This document shows positions 12,901 through 26,693 of a DNA stretch of 64,000 bases, one piece after another. The position numbers and the translations under genes are program-made. How positions within the stretch are numbered: position 1 is the stretch's first letter; each line of letters begins with the position of its first letter. Under the pieces are notes generated by a model. That model saw only the letters and a list, made by a program, of their open reading frames with translations, did no database searches and was not told where the DNA came from. The stretch is from positions 3,998,364 to 4,062,363 of the forward strand of contig JANPWX010000081.1 of NCBI GenBank assembly GCA_024734555.1. The letters are read 5' to 3'. Source of the DNA: Trochalopteron elliotii. Lineage: Eukaryota; Chordata; Aves; Passeriformes; Leiothrichidae.

Positions 12901-15900
12901 AGAATACCTTATATTACCATATCAGCCACAAGCTGAAGTTTCTGATCTCTCTGTCTCCTTTCCTTAAATTTACTGTTCATCCTATGCCTGCTACACCAGC
13001 CATTAAATGTGCTGTCAGTTATAAACAGAAAAGATCCTTCTCTCCTGATTGAGACACAGCTGTCCATCAGTCACCTGAATGACACATCACTGATGATGAA
13101 GGAAGATTTGCCTTGCTGGCCTGAAAATTGTAGAATTCTAAGGTCTTTGGGAGGGGGGTGTTTGTGATATGGACACAATGGGGAAACTTGAATTTTACTG
13201 CTAAATAACATTGATTTATTTTAAATACTTCATCCTAATTTTACTGACTTCTTGTATTGGCATCAGAAATACGATTATTTAAGGAAAAAGCTGAATTTAA
13301 GTGATATTTTCAAATTTAAGGGCAGTTCTTTGTAGAGCAGTTTTACCTAATATTTGCAGAGTTAATACAGCAATAAAAATGAATAAAGTACATTCAATTC
13401 CATTCTTAAATAAAACACTCTTAGATAGGGATGTTCAAGGGTATGGGTTTATTTTGAAATAACAGGCAGAGAAATAATACAGCATGATTTCTTGATTCTC
13501 CAAAAAACTTCCTAGGCTGGAAGTTATGATCATTCTCATTGAGTAAGCATCCTTAATGTTGCCTTCATAGGTATACTGCTGTACTTTACAGAATGTAAGA
13601 CATAAATTAAAAATGACATTTTGTCTAGTTTCTTACAATATATAAACATGTAACAGTTTTCAATATGTAAAGACCTTATGCATGAAAAATAAAAATAAGC
13701 CTTTTTGATTTAGAATAAATGATTTTCATATAAATCATGTGAACAGGCTAGCTGCTAAGCCCATGATTATTTACATCCCTTATTTTTCTAACCGAACTGG
13801 CCCTAACCATCTGAGAATTACTATTAAAAGTCCTGACATTTCTTTTGCAAACTTTTAGTGACAATTTTAGTTTCCCTACAATGCTATATTAAAAAAAAAT
13901 AAATACAGAATTTTAGGGGATTTCTTCAGACTCAACATAAACCTCCAAGTTCATTCCAGATACAAAACTAATTGCAATAATCAGTCCTGAGACATGTAAA
14001 CCCTTTATAGAAAGGCTTTGGATACTTTTGACAGTGTCACTAGATAAAACTAATGGGTTCACATGCTAAATGAAAAACTTGCATTTTTTCTGCATAGACA
14101 CACACTCCACTTCCAAAAAAAAGTTAAATCTTGTTTTAACTGGCTCTAGATACATCCTTTCACTTTTAGTTTCCAAGTGTAAAAATCTGCACTTGATTTA
14201 TAGGGGGAAACCGTGAAACATTAACACATTAAGAAAATGTTGCAACTCTATTACATTGAGAGCTCAAAATGATGCAAAAAGTCAGACATTTATATTTATT
14301 TTTACTACATGAGGAGTAACTTATCCTTGGAAGGGCAACACTTTACAATTTTTTATACCAGGTGAGTTATTAGTTTAGTAGTTTCACCTTTAGGCTTGAG
14401 CTCATGAGTTTTCTCACCTAAGGGTTATACTGTTTCAATAAAGGTAATCAATATGTACAGCTTTTCAAAATGCTTTTGCATAACATGGCAAGATAAACTT
14501 TGCTCTGCCATTTTATGTATATGAACATATCCGAGAAACCCTAACCCTAGATAAATATTCATTTCATGTATTCCACATAACACTACTTGAAGAAATATTT
14601 TAATATTCATCAGTCATTAATCTTGTTCTTAAAGGATATGATGTTGTAATTCCCCAGGAGCAACTTTGATAAATTTAGAGTGTGTCTTACATTCTGTATC
14701 CAACCGAAGTCATGCAGGGGGACAGTCCTTAAAGTGACTTTGAGGAGGGAAGATTGCAATCGTTTGCACATGTAAATTGGAACTGATGTATGAAAGTGAT
14801 GCCTTCAAAATGCTGCAATTTAAAATTAAATTATGATGCTTTCATGTGTAAATATGTACTTAATATTAAATTAATTCAGAATTTTCAAGTTAACATAGTA
14901 CCTACTGGTAGGCTTGTTGAAGAAGGGTATTCTACAAAAGGAAAATCTGCAAGACGGCTTAAGGTTCCCTTTCTTCAAGACTTGCCCTAAACTAGGTAAG
15001 GACTGTATCTCCAGAGCGTTTTCCACTCAGGAAAATTTGGAAATGGAAATCAGAACAATTCTTTAAAATGCAAAATCAAAACCTTGTTTTGGTCCTTGGA
15101 ATTATCTGTGATTAGTACAACACAAAGCTCTGAAAAAGTGTCTGACCTTTTAAAAGGCAGAAATCCAGAACTACTCTTTATTAAATTCTGGCTTCAAATC
15201 CATCTTTTCAAATGAACATCACCATCTTATGGTGGAAACTGAGATACCACTAGCCCATGAAAGATATTACTTTTCCCTAAACTTCTTCAAAACTGTAAGG
15301 AGAAAGAGATCATTTTAACACTAGACAGCTTATTTCAAGGAAATGGATGACTAATGCTGTTGGTATCTTCCATTTTTGAAGCTCAGTCTTCCATACTATT
15401 AATACCACCACAGCAGGATGTTCTAACACCATTTTTCAGTTAGACAACCTTTACTCCACAGACACTTTCTCAGCTCCATCTCTCAGGTAACAACTTCAAA
15501 AAAATCATCCAGCAGATCTGCTATGTCTGTGGGATGTGGAAGATGGAAAATATCTCTTTACCTCAGAATATTCTTGATGTCCTTCATAAACTCTCAGTAC
15601 CTTAGTATGATGATGTCACAGCTCTCCCTTCTCCCTTGCAGTTGAGTGATGAAAATGTAAATATGGCAAATATGGTTATTCACCTTCTACAGGGGCTTTT
15701 TTTCACTCCCCATTTATCCAGGGTATGTATCTTTCAAGACATTTAGCCCAGCCTGTCTATTGGTGACAGAAGATCTACCTGCTGGTACACACTGAGGCAG
15801 AAATCAGGATCTGATCTTATTAACATGTTAAACTCTTTCTGATTAAATCGTGGCATGGGAATAAACTCAGGAAACATGACAGTATGTCATCAAAGCACTT

Positions 15901-18455
15901 GTGACATTAGTAAATACAGATCTAAAACAAGAGATTAAAAAATCAACAATAACACAGGTAAATTATTTGGTATTAGGACTCATCTCCCCTCACCTTTTTG
16001 AGGTCTGCAGGCAGTATGACATATGTGAACACAAAGTATCCAAAGAGTAAGGAAATACGAAATGCTGAAAAAAACCCAGCACATTGTAGCAACACGAGTC
16101 AAAACTTCACTGTTCTGACGATTTTTGGAGGGAGTGGGGGGAAGTGGGGCAGGGAAGGGAATATTTTGCCTTAGTAAAAGTTTGAGGAATAAATTCTGGG
16201 GGAATGAATTCAAAGGATGATCACAAACCTTACCAATGTAGGTCCAATGTCTCAATCACATTTCTTACTGTACCTTCCTAAGACCACAAAGCCACACACT
16301 GAGAAGAACCCCAGACTTTAATAAATAAGCCACTGAATACTCACTGAAGAGGTGGGACAGCAGGGACATTTAACAATCTACTACATAAGGAGTCTGCCAT
16401 CAATAGACCATTGAAAATAAATTTGGTATGTTTCAAGTGCAATGGTCTGTATGTTTGGGAGTGAATTGCACCTCACACATATTATGGCACATGGGATTCT
16501 CAAAACTCTCCCTTTAAGGCATTATTTTGTCTTTTATTGCCTGGCTTTATTATTCTTAGTGATGATTAACATGTCTCAAGTGGTTAGCTCAAAATCAGAC
16601 TGCCATCACAAGCAGAATCTTTGTGGTAATTTATGGGAAGATACTTTTTCAGTTACTGCACTATGGTTTTAGAAGTCTGAATAGCCAGGAAGAAGAACCA
16701 GAATTTTTAACTCAGCATAAATTTGATATAACTGGAGATTATATAGTGAAGTGATTATTTAGAATACTAACATTTTTAAAGTACTGTTTAACTTCTAATT
16801 TGAAGATAAATGATATTTGCTTTAAGACTCACAGTTATCTGGTTATTATAATTACCTTAGTTCAAAGACGTGGCAAAGAAAGAAGCTGAGGTTAAGTGGA
16901 GGAGATACTTAGAATAATCTAGTCTAAGAGTTGAATAAGGAAATAATTCCAAAGGGCAAAGAGACAAGAATAACTCAAGAAGCAAAGTTAAAACAAAAAG
17001 AAAACACCACAAAGTAGCTGGTTGTTAGGCAACTATGAAAAGACACAAAACCACAGAAAAACTTGTACAACCAATAAGAATTTGAAGTTCAGAAAACAAC
17101 TATTGCTTAATAAATATTTTATTTTCCTTAGAGAAGATTTTCAAGGAAAGAAAATGCTCACAATTTTTACATGCACAGAAGGTTGCTACTAGGAGTGACC
17201 TCTCTGATGGAGAGAGTAAAAAATGGTGGACTTTAAAGCATACAGAAAGTATCAGTGAAACTTTACAGTGGTGAAGGTGGAGAAGAACTAAGATTACCCA
17301 GGTCATGAAGTCTTTATTAGTAAATAACTTTGAAAAATATCCTAGAGGAATGGCTGTTTTCCTCAAGAAAACAAGTTATTTCTACCAAGTTACATGTAAC
17401 ACACCCTCGTATTCCACAAAATGTATCAAAACACCCTCATTCACTGCCATCACCTTTAGCCTACATAAATTGAATTGTGATACTTTGTTAACAAACACAG
17501 AGTTAAGACAGTGTTAAACTAATGATCTCAAATTATTGAGACCTACTAACCCTCCCTGCTTCCTCCTACTTCATAGAACTTCTAAAATTACTTAAATTAA
17601 GAGGTTTTTTCCCCAAGGACTACTGCTTTTTTGTAAAGGACTACTGTTTTTCTCCATTTTTCATATCTGCCTTTATTTCTACTTACAACTTTTTTCTATC
17701 TTTGTCTACCTATGTCCTAACTTTGGAAAAATCCAGAGGGAACCTTGGTTTTGATTATCAACTTATAAGGTCTCAGATCAGAAACAAAAAATATTGCTCA
17801 TTCCTATTACGCTGGCATATAAAGCTAAGGGTAATCATGGAAAAAAAGGATCTTTAGATTTCCCTGTAGGCTCTCTGGAAGGTCAGGAAAATCATCAGTA
17901 ATATTAAAGGATAGACAAAAAAACCACTATAAAGCATGTTAACAAGGGAAAGAATGGGAAAGAGAACAGAAGGGAAAGATGCCTTATGTTAGAAGAGCCA
18001 CCAATACCAATTGCTTGAAAAAAATTTTAAAAAGGATACGGTAAAATAACCTAGAAATTTTTATTCTGCCTCTTGGCAGGAAACAGCATTCACTGGCCAG
18101 GTTTTGCATAGTGCTGCACGTTTCAGGAGTGTAAACTGTGACTTATGTGAGGAAATCACTTGCCAGGTGAACAGCTTGGGTAGCTGTGTCACACAAATAT
18201 TTTAACATGTCTGAAAAGGCAAAAGCTAGCTCAGAAGTCATGTACACACAGTCACAGCTGATATACCCTTGGCACAATAGGTTAAGTTATATTCAGATGA
18301 TTTCCAGCCAGGAAATTCCTTAAAATGATACCAAAGTGTTTTCCTGTTCTACATCAGAATGAAAACAAAACATGTAAAATAGCTTATAAATATATGCATT
18401 TAATAGTTATTTTTCTTCAGAGGAAACATAATTGCTCAGAGTTGGGGGATTTTTC

Positions 18456-18473
18456 TTTTTTTTTTTTTTTTAA
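18456..18473 (+). repeat. Poly-T tract
   Basis: An uninterrupted run of T residues (about 15-16) in intron sequence. No retroelement or processed copy could be recognised beside it. Confidence 0.7.
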
Positions 18474-21261
18474 TAGGTGATGTTTTACTAAATAAATTAT
18501 ATTCATAAATTTAACATTTTGGCTGTTAATAACTCTTTAAAACAGAACATTTGACATCAAAACCTGTAGCCAGAAAAAATCAAATACGAAATTAGTATGA
18601 CTTTAGGACTGGTAAAAATCTTCTACTGAAAAAAAAAACATACCAATGTGTAATTACTTCTTGTTTTCAGCTTTTGTTTCAACAGACAAGTTATTGAATG
18701 AAATATGATTGTACATTGGTGAAACACAGATTACATAAAGAGTATATTAGATAAGCACAATGACGTGGGACAAGGCTAGAAGTCAAAAATACAAAAAGAC
18801 AGAAGAAAAGCAGCAGATATTTTTCAGTCACAGAAGTCTGCTCACAAATATGGCACTCAGTTATTGCAAATGCTTTTTAATTCTAAGTCTTAGCAGCAAA
18901 GACCTGTTAAAGGTCCTTAACAATCCTCCAGGTGTAATGTGCTGGGGTGAAATATACTTCATGTTCTTTATTGTGAAATTCCAAGCCTTATTTTATTATT
19001 ATCAACGTAACATATTAAAAATAAGCTCACTGAAGACAAAGTGAACCCAATTTTCTAGTGCTGTGTCACAAAAGCAAATAACTGCTCTTATGAGTTGCAG
19101 CACACGGAGCACAAGCCTTTCCCTTGACAAATACCATTCAATCAACTGAATTATAGAATTTACCTTGCAACTGTAAAATCAATTGCACCATTTCCCTAAA
19201 AGTTTTATATCCCCAGCTTGCAATTCAGCACTTTAAAAAAATAAAAAAAAATACCAAGAGGACCCAAGAAATGCTGAGTACAACATATCTTCATTTCTAT
19301 TACAGAATGTAATTAGCAGTCAAAGATTTTATCCCTTCTAGCTACCAGGAAACTAAATTGACATTTCCTTGAATATACATGCATTTTTAACTGAACCTTT
19401 GAGTTAAATTTGATTTTATTACATGAACCTACATGAGACTTCAGTGAGAAGGCAGGTCACTTGCAGACAGGGTTCACTTTTAAATTCTCTACTATACTCA
19501 GGCAGGCTCAGTGTATGCAGTTTCCTTAAAAACATGCTAATGCCTATTTCCTATGTGAACACAGCCCATAATTTCAAAAATTATACTCGTGCACCCCAAT
19601 GAGTGATTCCTGACTGCCATTATTAGAAAAAAAAATTATTCTGTATTTACAGATAAAAAATATTTTTTTCCAAAACACTGGAGGTTTGCTAAAAAAATCA
19701 AATTAACCAAAAGCATTTTATCAACCCTAATACAGTCTTACTGCAGTGTTTCATAGGAACACAGCTAGGCAAATGCAAAGGCATGAAAACTGACAACTGT
19801 CTAGTTCTCTTTTTCAGTATAACCCTTTTACTTTAAAATGACCTTTCAAGTTCATTGGGATTTGGATAACTTTCCTTTCTAAGCTCTGTCAGAGAGTAGG
19901 CATTTCATCTTATTCTCCTAAGGAAAGGCAAAAAGACAACACAAAACAAGATCACACACACAGAAGAGGAAACATTTTTTCTGGGATTAAAAAAAAATAT
20001 GTCTTCCCTGAAAGAGGTATTAAGGATTTCTGCTGAGTGCCCAGGTCATTTTAGGAAAATGACGTTTATTTCTCTATACATCCATAAAATACAAAATCAG
20101 TTATATGAAATAGCATCCTGAACACAATGATGAAGTGGGCAGATTTTCATTAGATTTCAGAAATCATAATGTAGAGTTGTGTGAGCAATTTATGTCTTCA
20201 ATAATAAAAAGAAACTATGAAGTTAAATTCCATTAATCTTCAAATAGAAGATCTTTATGTTCACGCAATTCCATGCTAATAAAACCAACCCTTCATTAAT
20301 TTCATGGACATTGTCTGCCATATTTGCAGTAGCTGAACTTTATAAGGTTGTTCTTACTAATTTCTGAATATATTGCTGGGAAAATAAGGCGTACACAACC
20401 AATAAACCCAAAAAAGTTAGTGAAAGCAATCCTGAAATTCTTTCTAACATTCAATAATAATTAACGTATATATCCCATCATGAAAGAAGAAAAATTTATG
20501 TTATTTAGGAAGAATTTACTTTAATATATTACCAGACATACCAATCACATTTTTGTAATTAATTCTACATTTCAAAAAACTTCACACACACATACACTCA
20601 CTCTCTGATGACAGTGTATAAACTATCATCTGTCTTTTGCCACAGTGGGAAACAGTAATTCCCTAATGCTTCAAATTCCATAGTTACATACATAGGTATA
20701 GAACAATTAGGACTCTACCCACAGAGAAAGCAAAATAAATATTTTGAGAGAGACAATACAGACCATAACAAATAAAGCACTGCAATGGACAAGAAATATC
20801 TATTGTCTGCTCTGTAAAAATGTGGGAGGTCCTTTGCTAGTTAGTTCAGCAAATCGACCTCATAACTGAATGTGTGTGAAGGCAGGAGTGCCCAGTGTCT
20901 GGGATAAACTAAAAGCCAGAATCCTGTTTTGGAAATTTTTTTTGCATCTGCTATAGAAATAAAAGTCCTCAGCAAATTCCAGCAGGAGGCTACTGAGGGG
21001 ACAAGAGGATTTAAGATAGGCACGACATGATCCATCAGAAAACATTGATATGAACTGAGACATTTATTAACAAAAAAATTACTTACACAACTATAATGTT
21101 CTAATCACAAATGGTCTTCAAGAATAACCTATTTCTGGCTTCAAAGGTGGACAGTGACTGGAGTACATGGTGCAAGCTTGTCTAGTTACAAAAGTCGAGC
21201 TCTACTTGTAATAAAATAATAATAATAGCAACAGGAAGAAGAAGAAGCAATTAAATTGGTA

Positions 21262-21317
21262 GGAGAAATGTGCTTTATTTTCTCCTCCTTTGGAGAAATG
21301 TGCTTTATTCTCTTCTC
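21262..21317 (+). repeat. Two-copy tandem duplication, 30-bp period
   Basis: The block GGAGAAATGTGCTTTATT occurs at 21262 and again at 21292, each followed by a similar pyrimidine run (TTCTCCTC and CTCTTCTC). The copies differ at two or three positions. Confidence 0.85.
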
Positions 21318-21411
21318 ACTGGGAATTACACTCCCTGTCATCTTAAAAACATAATTTGGATTCAATCTAATATTTTAATTGATATTTCTGAATTGCAGGA
21401 CTTTCAGAAAC

Positions 21412-21413
21412 TA

Positions 21414-21468
<55 letters not shown>

Positions 21469-21471
21469 ATA
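21412..21471 (+). repeat. (AAAT)n microsatellite
   Basis: About 15 uninterrupted TAAA/AAAT units over 60 bp. The array is perfect, so it is likely length-polymorphic. Confidence 0.97.
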
Positions 21472-22559
21472 CTTTGCTCTGGATTTGTAAATCTATTTAT
21501 AAATTAGCTTAACTGTTGGATTGTCCAAACAGGCTCTGAGAATATTTATTCAATTCTTTCCTCTGCTTGAGGGACTAAACAAAAACCTTGAAGGAAGCTT
21601 CTTCTCTCCCTCAGACAATATTGTTGAAGATGCAGTAATTTGAATGTCAAGTATCTTGGGGAGAATATAATTTCTTTTGTGTGCATGAAAGAATTATTTG
21701 AATGTTTCATAATATTTAGATTATTGTAAAAGATTCAAGTCATTACTCATCTAGAAAAAAACCTTCCACATTGTAAGACTTTTTTAAAAATCGCATATTT
21801 GATTTGACTCTACTTCCTATGAACTGTCTCATGTATTAGGCCACAAAGTTTGACTTTTTCCTGTTTTCTGGCTCAGTGAATACTGTCACAGGTCACAGAA
21901 ATTGAAACAGGATGACAGAGGAGAGTGATGGGGACCTTCCCTCTGTCCTCTCCGCACCTCATTATCTCCAGCCTCAGACATGCCCATATGACTGTGAGGA
22001 ACTGGTAAATATTAGTGCCCTTTTTAATTACCATTATGTACTCTCTGTGTGTTTATAATTCATTACTTGCTAAAGGGTAAAATAATAATTGTTTGTACGC
22101 ATGACAAGGTAGGAAAGGCAAAATGATGACTTGGAAAGAGCATGTCAAACACTCCAGCATAACAACAAAGGCACTGGCTGTAGAGACACTGCTGCTCTGT
22201 TGCTCATTTCCTCCTGTTTCAAAAAGGTTATTTTTTTACATCGCTCTGAATGTTTTCTGTCACAGACAAATAGTAAGGGCTTACACCTGGACCTGTCATG
22301 TGAGCTGCACTCATTATTTCTGCTAGGGATTTTGTTTTTCAGAATATTTTTTATTAAATGGGCTTTTAATTGATGAAATTCCATACATACACATTTGAGG
22401 TCTGCCAGACGTGACAGAATGATGTGTTTCTCAGCAATGCAGTTTACAGCCTATACAGACTTTCAAAAACAAGCATAATGCACATCACAGACATTTAAAT
22501 TGGGTAATAAAATTTAATCTCTTTATATGCAAATGCATCCTACATGCTATGATATCCAA

Positions 22560-22870
22560 AAATATACAGATGTACAGGTTTACAAGAGCAGTGACTAATT
22601 AGTGGTTAGTGCAGATGCAACATTACCTGCCTTCTCAGCATAACAATATTACAACACCTGCTGCAGGAAGGGTGATGCAACCTAAAGTTCATCAGCAGCC
22701 TCACTTTGTGAGCAATTAGATTGCTCTTGTTATTAATTTTAAATGGGCTACCGTGCATTGTTTACACAGATTTTTAATTGCACACAGTACCATGCCCCAC
22801 AAAATTCCATGTGGGCCTTAGCTCCTTTAAGCATTGCTATATCTGAATTATTTCAAAACATGTTAGTTTA
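22560..22870. promoter_or_regulatory. Candidate conserved non-coding element (speculative)
   Basis: Seen: about 300 bp with balanced composition, no low-complexity tract, no repeat similarity and no coding potential. It has repeated homeodomain-like cores (GACTAATTAGTGG, GAGCAATTAGATTGC, TTATTAATTTTAA, TTTTTAATTGC) and a CCTGCTGCAGG palindrome. Such texture is typical of vertebrate intronic enhancers. This is inference from appearance only; conservation has not been tested. Confidence 0.25.
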
Positions 22871-23118
22871 CTGGGAGAATCAAGCTGTTCTGAGTCTCAA
22901 AAGGGCACAGGAAAATTCATAACATCCAGCAGACTGCAGTACTGCAGCAGGGCACCTACTGAGAAAGCTAGCAGTAATTGAACAATCTTTTAGACAAAGG
23001 AAAAAGGCACAAAACAGTCTAATACTTAATGTTCTACATATGCAACACCATTCCCCAAAGCTTGTATGCGTTGGCATAAGTATAGCTGCAAATGAGAAAA
23101 AGCTATAAAAAATCACAG

Positions 23119-23190
23119 TAAAACAAACAAACAAACAAACACTCAAAAAACAAAACCAAAAACAAAACCAACAAAAACCCTACAAACAAA
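23119..23190 (+). repeat. (AAAC)n-type simple repeat
   Basis: Begins with four or five perfect AAAC units, then degenerates into mixed A/C-rich units ending near CAAACAAACCAAACTG. Confidence 0.88.
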
Positions 23191-26100
23191 CCAAACTGTG
23201 GTTGGTATTTTAAATTTGCAAATATGAATGCAATTTACATGGGGATTATTTTCTCTGTATAGGTCTTTATTTTTTCCCTGAAAAGAGAGACTTAAACTAA
23301 TCTGAAGCTGGAGCACACCATGCATGAACATATAGAATGCAGATTGGACTGAAAAATAGCTTAACTACCCAATCAAAATTTATGGCCTGGTAACTAAAAT
23401 TGATTTTAAAAACCAGTCCTCTTAAAAAGACATTAATTCCACAAATAAATATGCATGTGAGAAGCATCAATTATATTTTAATATAGTAAAGGTATGTGAA
23501 ACATCCTACTGCATTAATACTGAATAAATCCTATCATCAACCATTGCATATTCAGGTCTTATGATCTTTTTAAAAAACTAAAATGAACAAGTGCTAAACT
23601 TTTTTATATTTTTGCCATCCTGAGTACTGTTTACCTCTTAATCACTTCAACAGTTGCTAGAACAAAGACATTATTTTACTGTCTTCCTTATTTGAATATC
23701 TCATAGTGCTTCTACAGATGTCCAGCCCTCAGGGATTGATTTCAAGCCGAGAAGTCCAGGAGAATCACATGTGCAAGTACCATTACCTTCCAAAGGCATC
23801 AGCTGCTCGAAGAATCACTTGGAAGCAGTTTTTAAACTCAACAGGAAAGATACTCAACTCACAGACATCTCATAAGAACTATAATGATAACTTAGGCTAG
23901 AAAACATTGCCTGTCATTGAAAGCCTGGTTGAAGCATAAATCAGCTTTAGAAAGAGAATTAAACCAGGCTTTGCCAAAATGAATGTCTGGCTTGGCCCCT
24001 CTGACTGTGTTTTTTCATCACAGGCTATTTACAAGTCGTGTATGTTTCTGATGTTTAGCCTTTCGACTACAAGGAAATTCAAAAACTTGGCACAAAAATC
24101 TAAATGCATTCCATAAGACAAACAAAATGGGAAGTGCCATCTTTGGATAAAGGCAATGCTTAGGGCAGCCACTGTAAGACAACAGCCCATGTAAAATTCC
24201 CCAGTTTTGTATAAACACTGTGAGACATCACTGCCAGGAGGAACATTAAAAGCTGTTGCTTCAGCGCCAGGTCTGTGCTGAGTCTTGCTGGTGGAAAGAG
24301 TGTGAGGGATTCTGGAAGAGAAAAAGGGGATTTGCTGATGCAGTGCAGGCTTTAGCCACTACAGCAACCACAGCAGCTTCACACACGACTCCCATTTCCA
24401 GGGGATGATTCCTGAGGAGCAGATAGGGTCTGGCAGAGGCTGAGCCAAGCACCCTCCCCGTGGCTGCACAACAAAGAGCACAACACAGGGGGATTTGGCC
24501 AGTTCAGTTCAAGAAGCTACCATCAGCTCCAGAGCAGAAAAATTTCCTCTACTTTGAGAGTTTAGGAGGCTTCACTGCTATAGGAGGAGTGTAGCATTTA
24601 TTGATACTGTGAAACAAGTACCTATTAATGGCTAATATTTATTTCTGATTTTAGCACTTTATAATATAGGAATATCTAAAGAGAAATCTTACATGAAAGA
24701 CCAGTTACATCCTACTTTCAGTCTTTGCAACCACTTAGCCTTGTTTTATTTTTGGCTCCCATGAGAAGAGAAACCCTAGGACCTCCTCTTCAAAGACAGA
24801 AATATGTTCTGGAAAGAACTAAAACCCCACGTCAGTTTAGAAAGGGGCAAGCCCCTGTCATATCTGCTCTGTGGAAATTTTTCTGTCTGGGTTTTGGTTT
24901 GTTTTCTCTTTTTCCCTCCTGCACAAGGCAGCATAAAAAAGATTCTTCATGAGGAATTACTGTGTTTTTTTACTGAAAGAACAAAATGTGCTTTTTTGTA
25001 AATACAGCTGAAGAAGAAAAAAAAATACAAAAAAAAATCAGAATCCTTATGTTTTTGGAAAAGCACTGTCATTGGGAAATCAAATGGAGCAAAGGTATTA
25101 TCAGGAATGATAATAGCAAACCATGAAGCCACATTGGATTTTCTACCTAAGAACAACATCCCTCATTGATATCAGTGACAAGGACAGTACTGAGACATCC
25201 ACTCTCCTAAACTATTTTCTTACTTGACCTTCTACATTCAGTTACTTTCAGTTACAGCCTTTACTAGTTTTAGACTGATGATTCCTAAATATCTCATAAG
25301 AAAAAATGTTTCATTTTGGCAAGTGAAGCTTAACTAAATTCATGAATATTCTCAGGCTTTTAGCAGAGATTTGAAGATTATCTCCTGTTTACCTGGATTC
25401 ACCATTTATAATGGTTTTATTATTAATTCCACTTAATATCTGGGAATTTATAATTCTTGTCTCTACTACATTATCTGCATATATCAACTTAATTTAACCT
25501 TTCTTAAAATCCTTCTTCTGTAAAGTTCCAATGAGGTGTTGCATGAGTTTTAATGTAAACCAACTTCCATGCTGCTGTACAGATTTTAATAGACTATAAA
25601 AGAACAGACTTTCTCACATTCACATTGACTTGACTCAAATTATTTCTAATTTATTGATAAAAATTAGCTTCTAATTCCTTATAGAACTTGATAAATTCTA
25701 GTTTTAATTTATCTAGAAAATACAGTTATAAAGACAGAGAGATCTCCAATCTGCAAGCCCTTAATTTCCTAAGAACTCAATATTGACTAAATCAACTTTT
25801 TTAGTTTAAAACTTTCCTTGATAGCTTTCCTTGCAAGAAATATTCTTTAATCAATCAAAAAAATGCTTCATAATTTAAATATATACCAAATTAGATATTA
25901 ATGGTATAAAGAACATGGTTCTGTAGGCAAAATTATACTTGGAAATATAAATAAGAAAGTGGAGAAATTAATCTAAAAACAAACAAAAAAACTGTCTTTG
26001 TCTATTCCATGTAATCACAAAAGTATGCCCCTGGAACACTTGAAATCTCAAAAGTAATGCAGATACTGCTTAGAATAAAGCACATGGTGACAATATGAAA

Positions 26101-26555
26101 GCAAAGAGATATTGTGGAATTTTCTCTTTTTGATTTTGTTGTACCAAAGCAGTATCTATGTCTGACTGTTGCAAGAAAGCTTTTTCCACAGTGGAAAGCA
26201 GTGGAGCAATGTAAATTTCAGGAAAGGCTTGCTTTGACATCAGCACTATCAGTATTATTGGAGGGTATAAAGAAAGAGTCAAAAACATCAAAAACATTCT
26301 GCCCCTCTCCAACAACAAGCAGCAATCAGTGACATTGCAAAAAGCGGGAAAACAAGAAAGGAAAAGAAAAAGCTCAGCTTAAGATTTCATAAAAATGTTT
26401 CAAAAAAGCATAAAAGGAGAATTTCATACACTGTTTGTAGGCTGTGCATACTAAATATTCATTTCATTTTAAAACACATTATGATGTATGTTTCTGTAAT
26501 TTGATGGTAATTTTATGGAAATTGACAACAAATGCATCCACAATAACAAACATAC

Positions 26556-26693
26556 CAATGTGAGCTGCACTAAGAGCTGGTGGAGTCCTCAGTGGCCGTT
26601 TCTGAAGGGCTTTTTTGCCACCTGTCTTCTTGGGTGAGCTGCTGCCTTGAGGCTGCTGTTGGTCTTCGTCTTCAGCAACAAATGAAATTACAC
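26556..26693 (-). CDS. CFAP47: CFAP47-like exon 7 (ASH strand plus hydrophilic insert)
   Basis: Seen: acceptor TTTGTTTTAG, donor CATTG|GTATGTT, 138 bp, phase 1 in and phase 1 out, 45 full codons. It starts with VISFVAEDED, which finishes the strand begun by GVFQG in exon 6. It then runs into a low-complexity, charged segment: QQQPQGSSSPKKTGGKK, then ALQKRPLRTPPALSAAHI. This is a flexible loop inserted between two beta strands of an Ig-like unit, since the next exon resumes with a strand containing VWFSLKIYSTP. Neighbours: an 8.8-kb intron upstream and an 18.6-kb intron downstream, the longest complete one here. Lys/Ser/Pro content suggests a surface loop; any regulatory role is speculation. 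Confidence 0.9.

Larger units (their letters stand above)
7977..26555 (-). other. 18.6-kb intron between exons 7 and 8
   Basis: No exon is needed here: exon 7 leaves in phase 1 and exon 8 enters in phase 1. The joined peptide ALSAAHIG-GSSTNCKVW is continuous, although a skipped 1-1 phase exon is possible. The interval holds a short CR1 tail (9894-9957), an (AAAT)n array (21412-21471), an (AAAC)-type tract (23119-23190), a 30-bp tandem duplication (21262-21317), poly-T near 18456, and a stretch near 22.6 kb that looks like a conserved non-coding element. Remaining sequence is AT-rich and unique by eye. Confidence 0.75.

Noticed and set aside
14538..14551. CCCTAACCCTAG as an interstitial telomeric repeat
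   Set aside because: Only two units; expected by chance.
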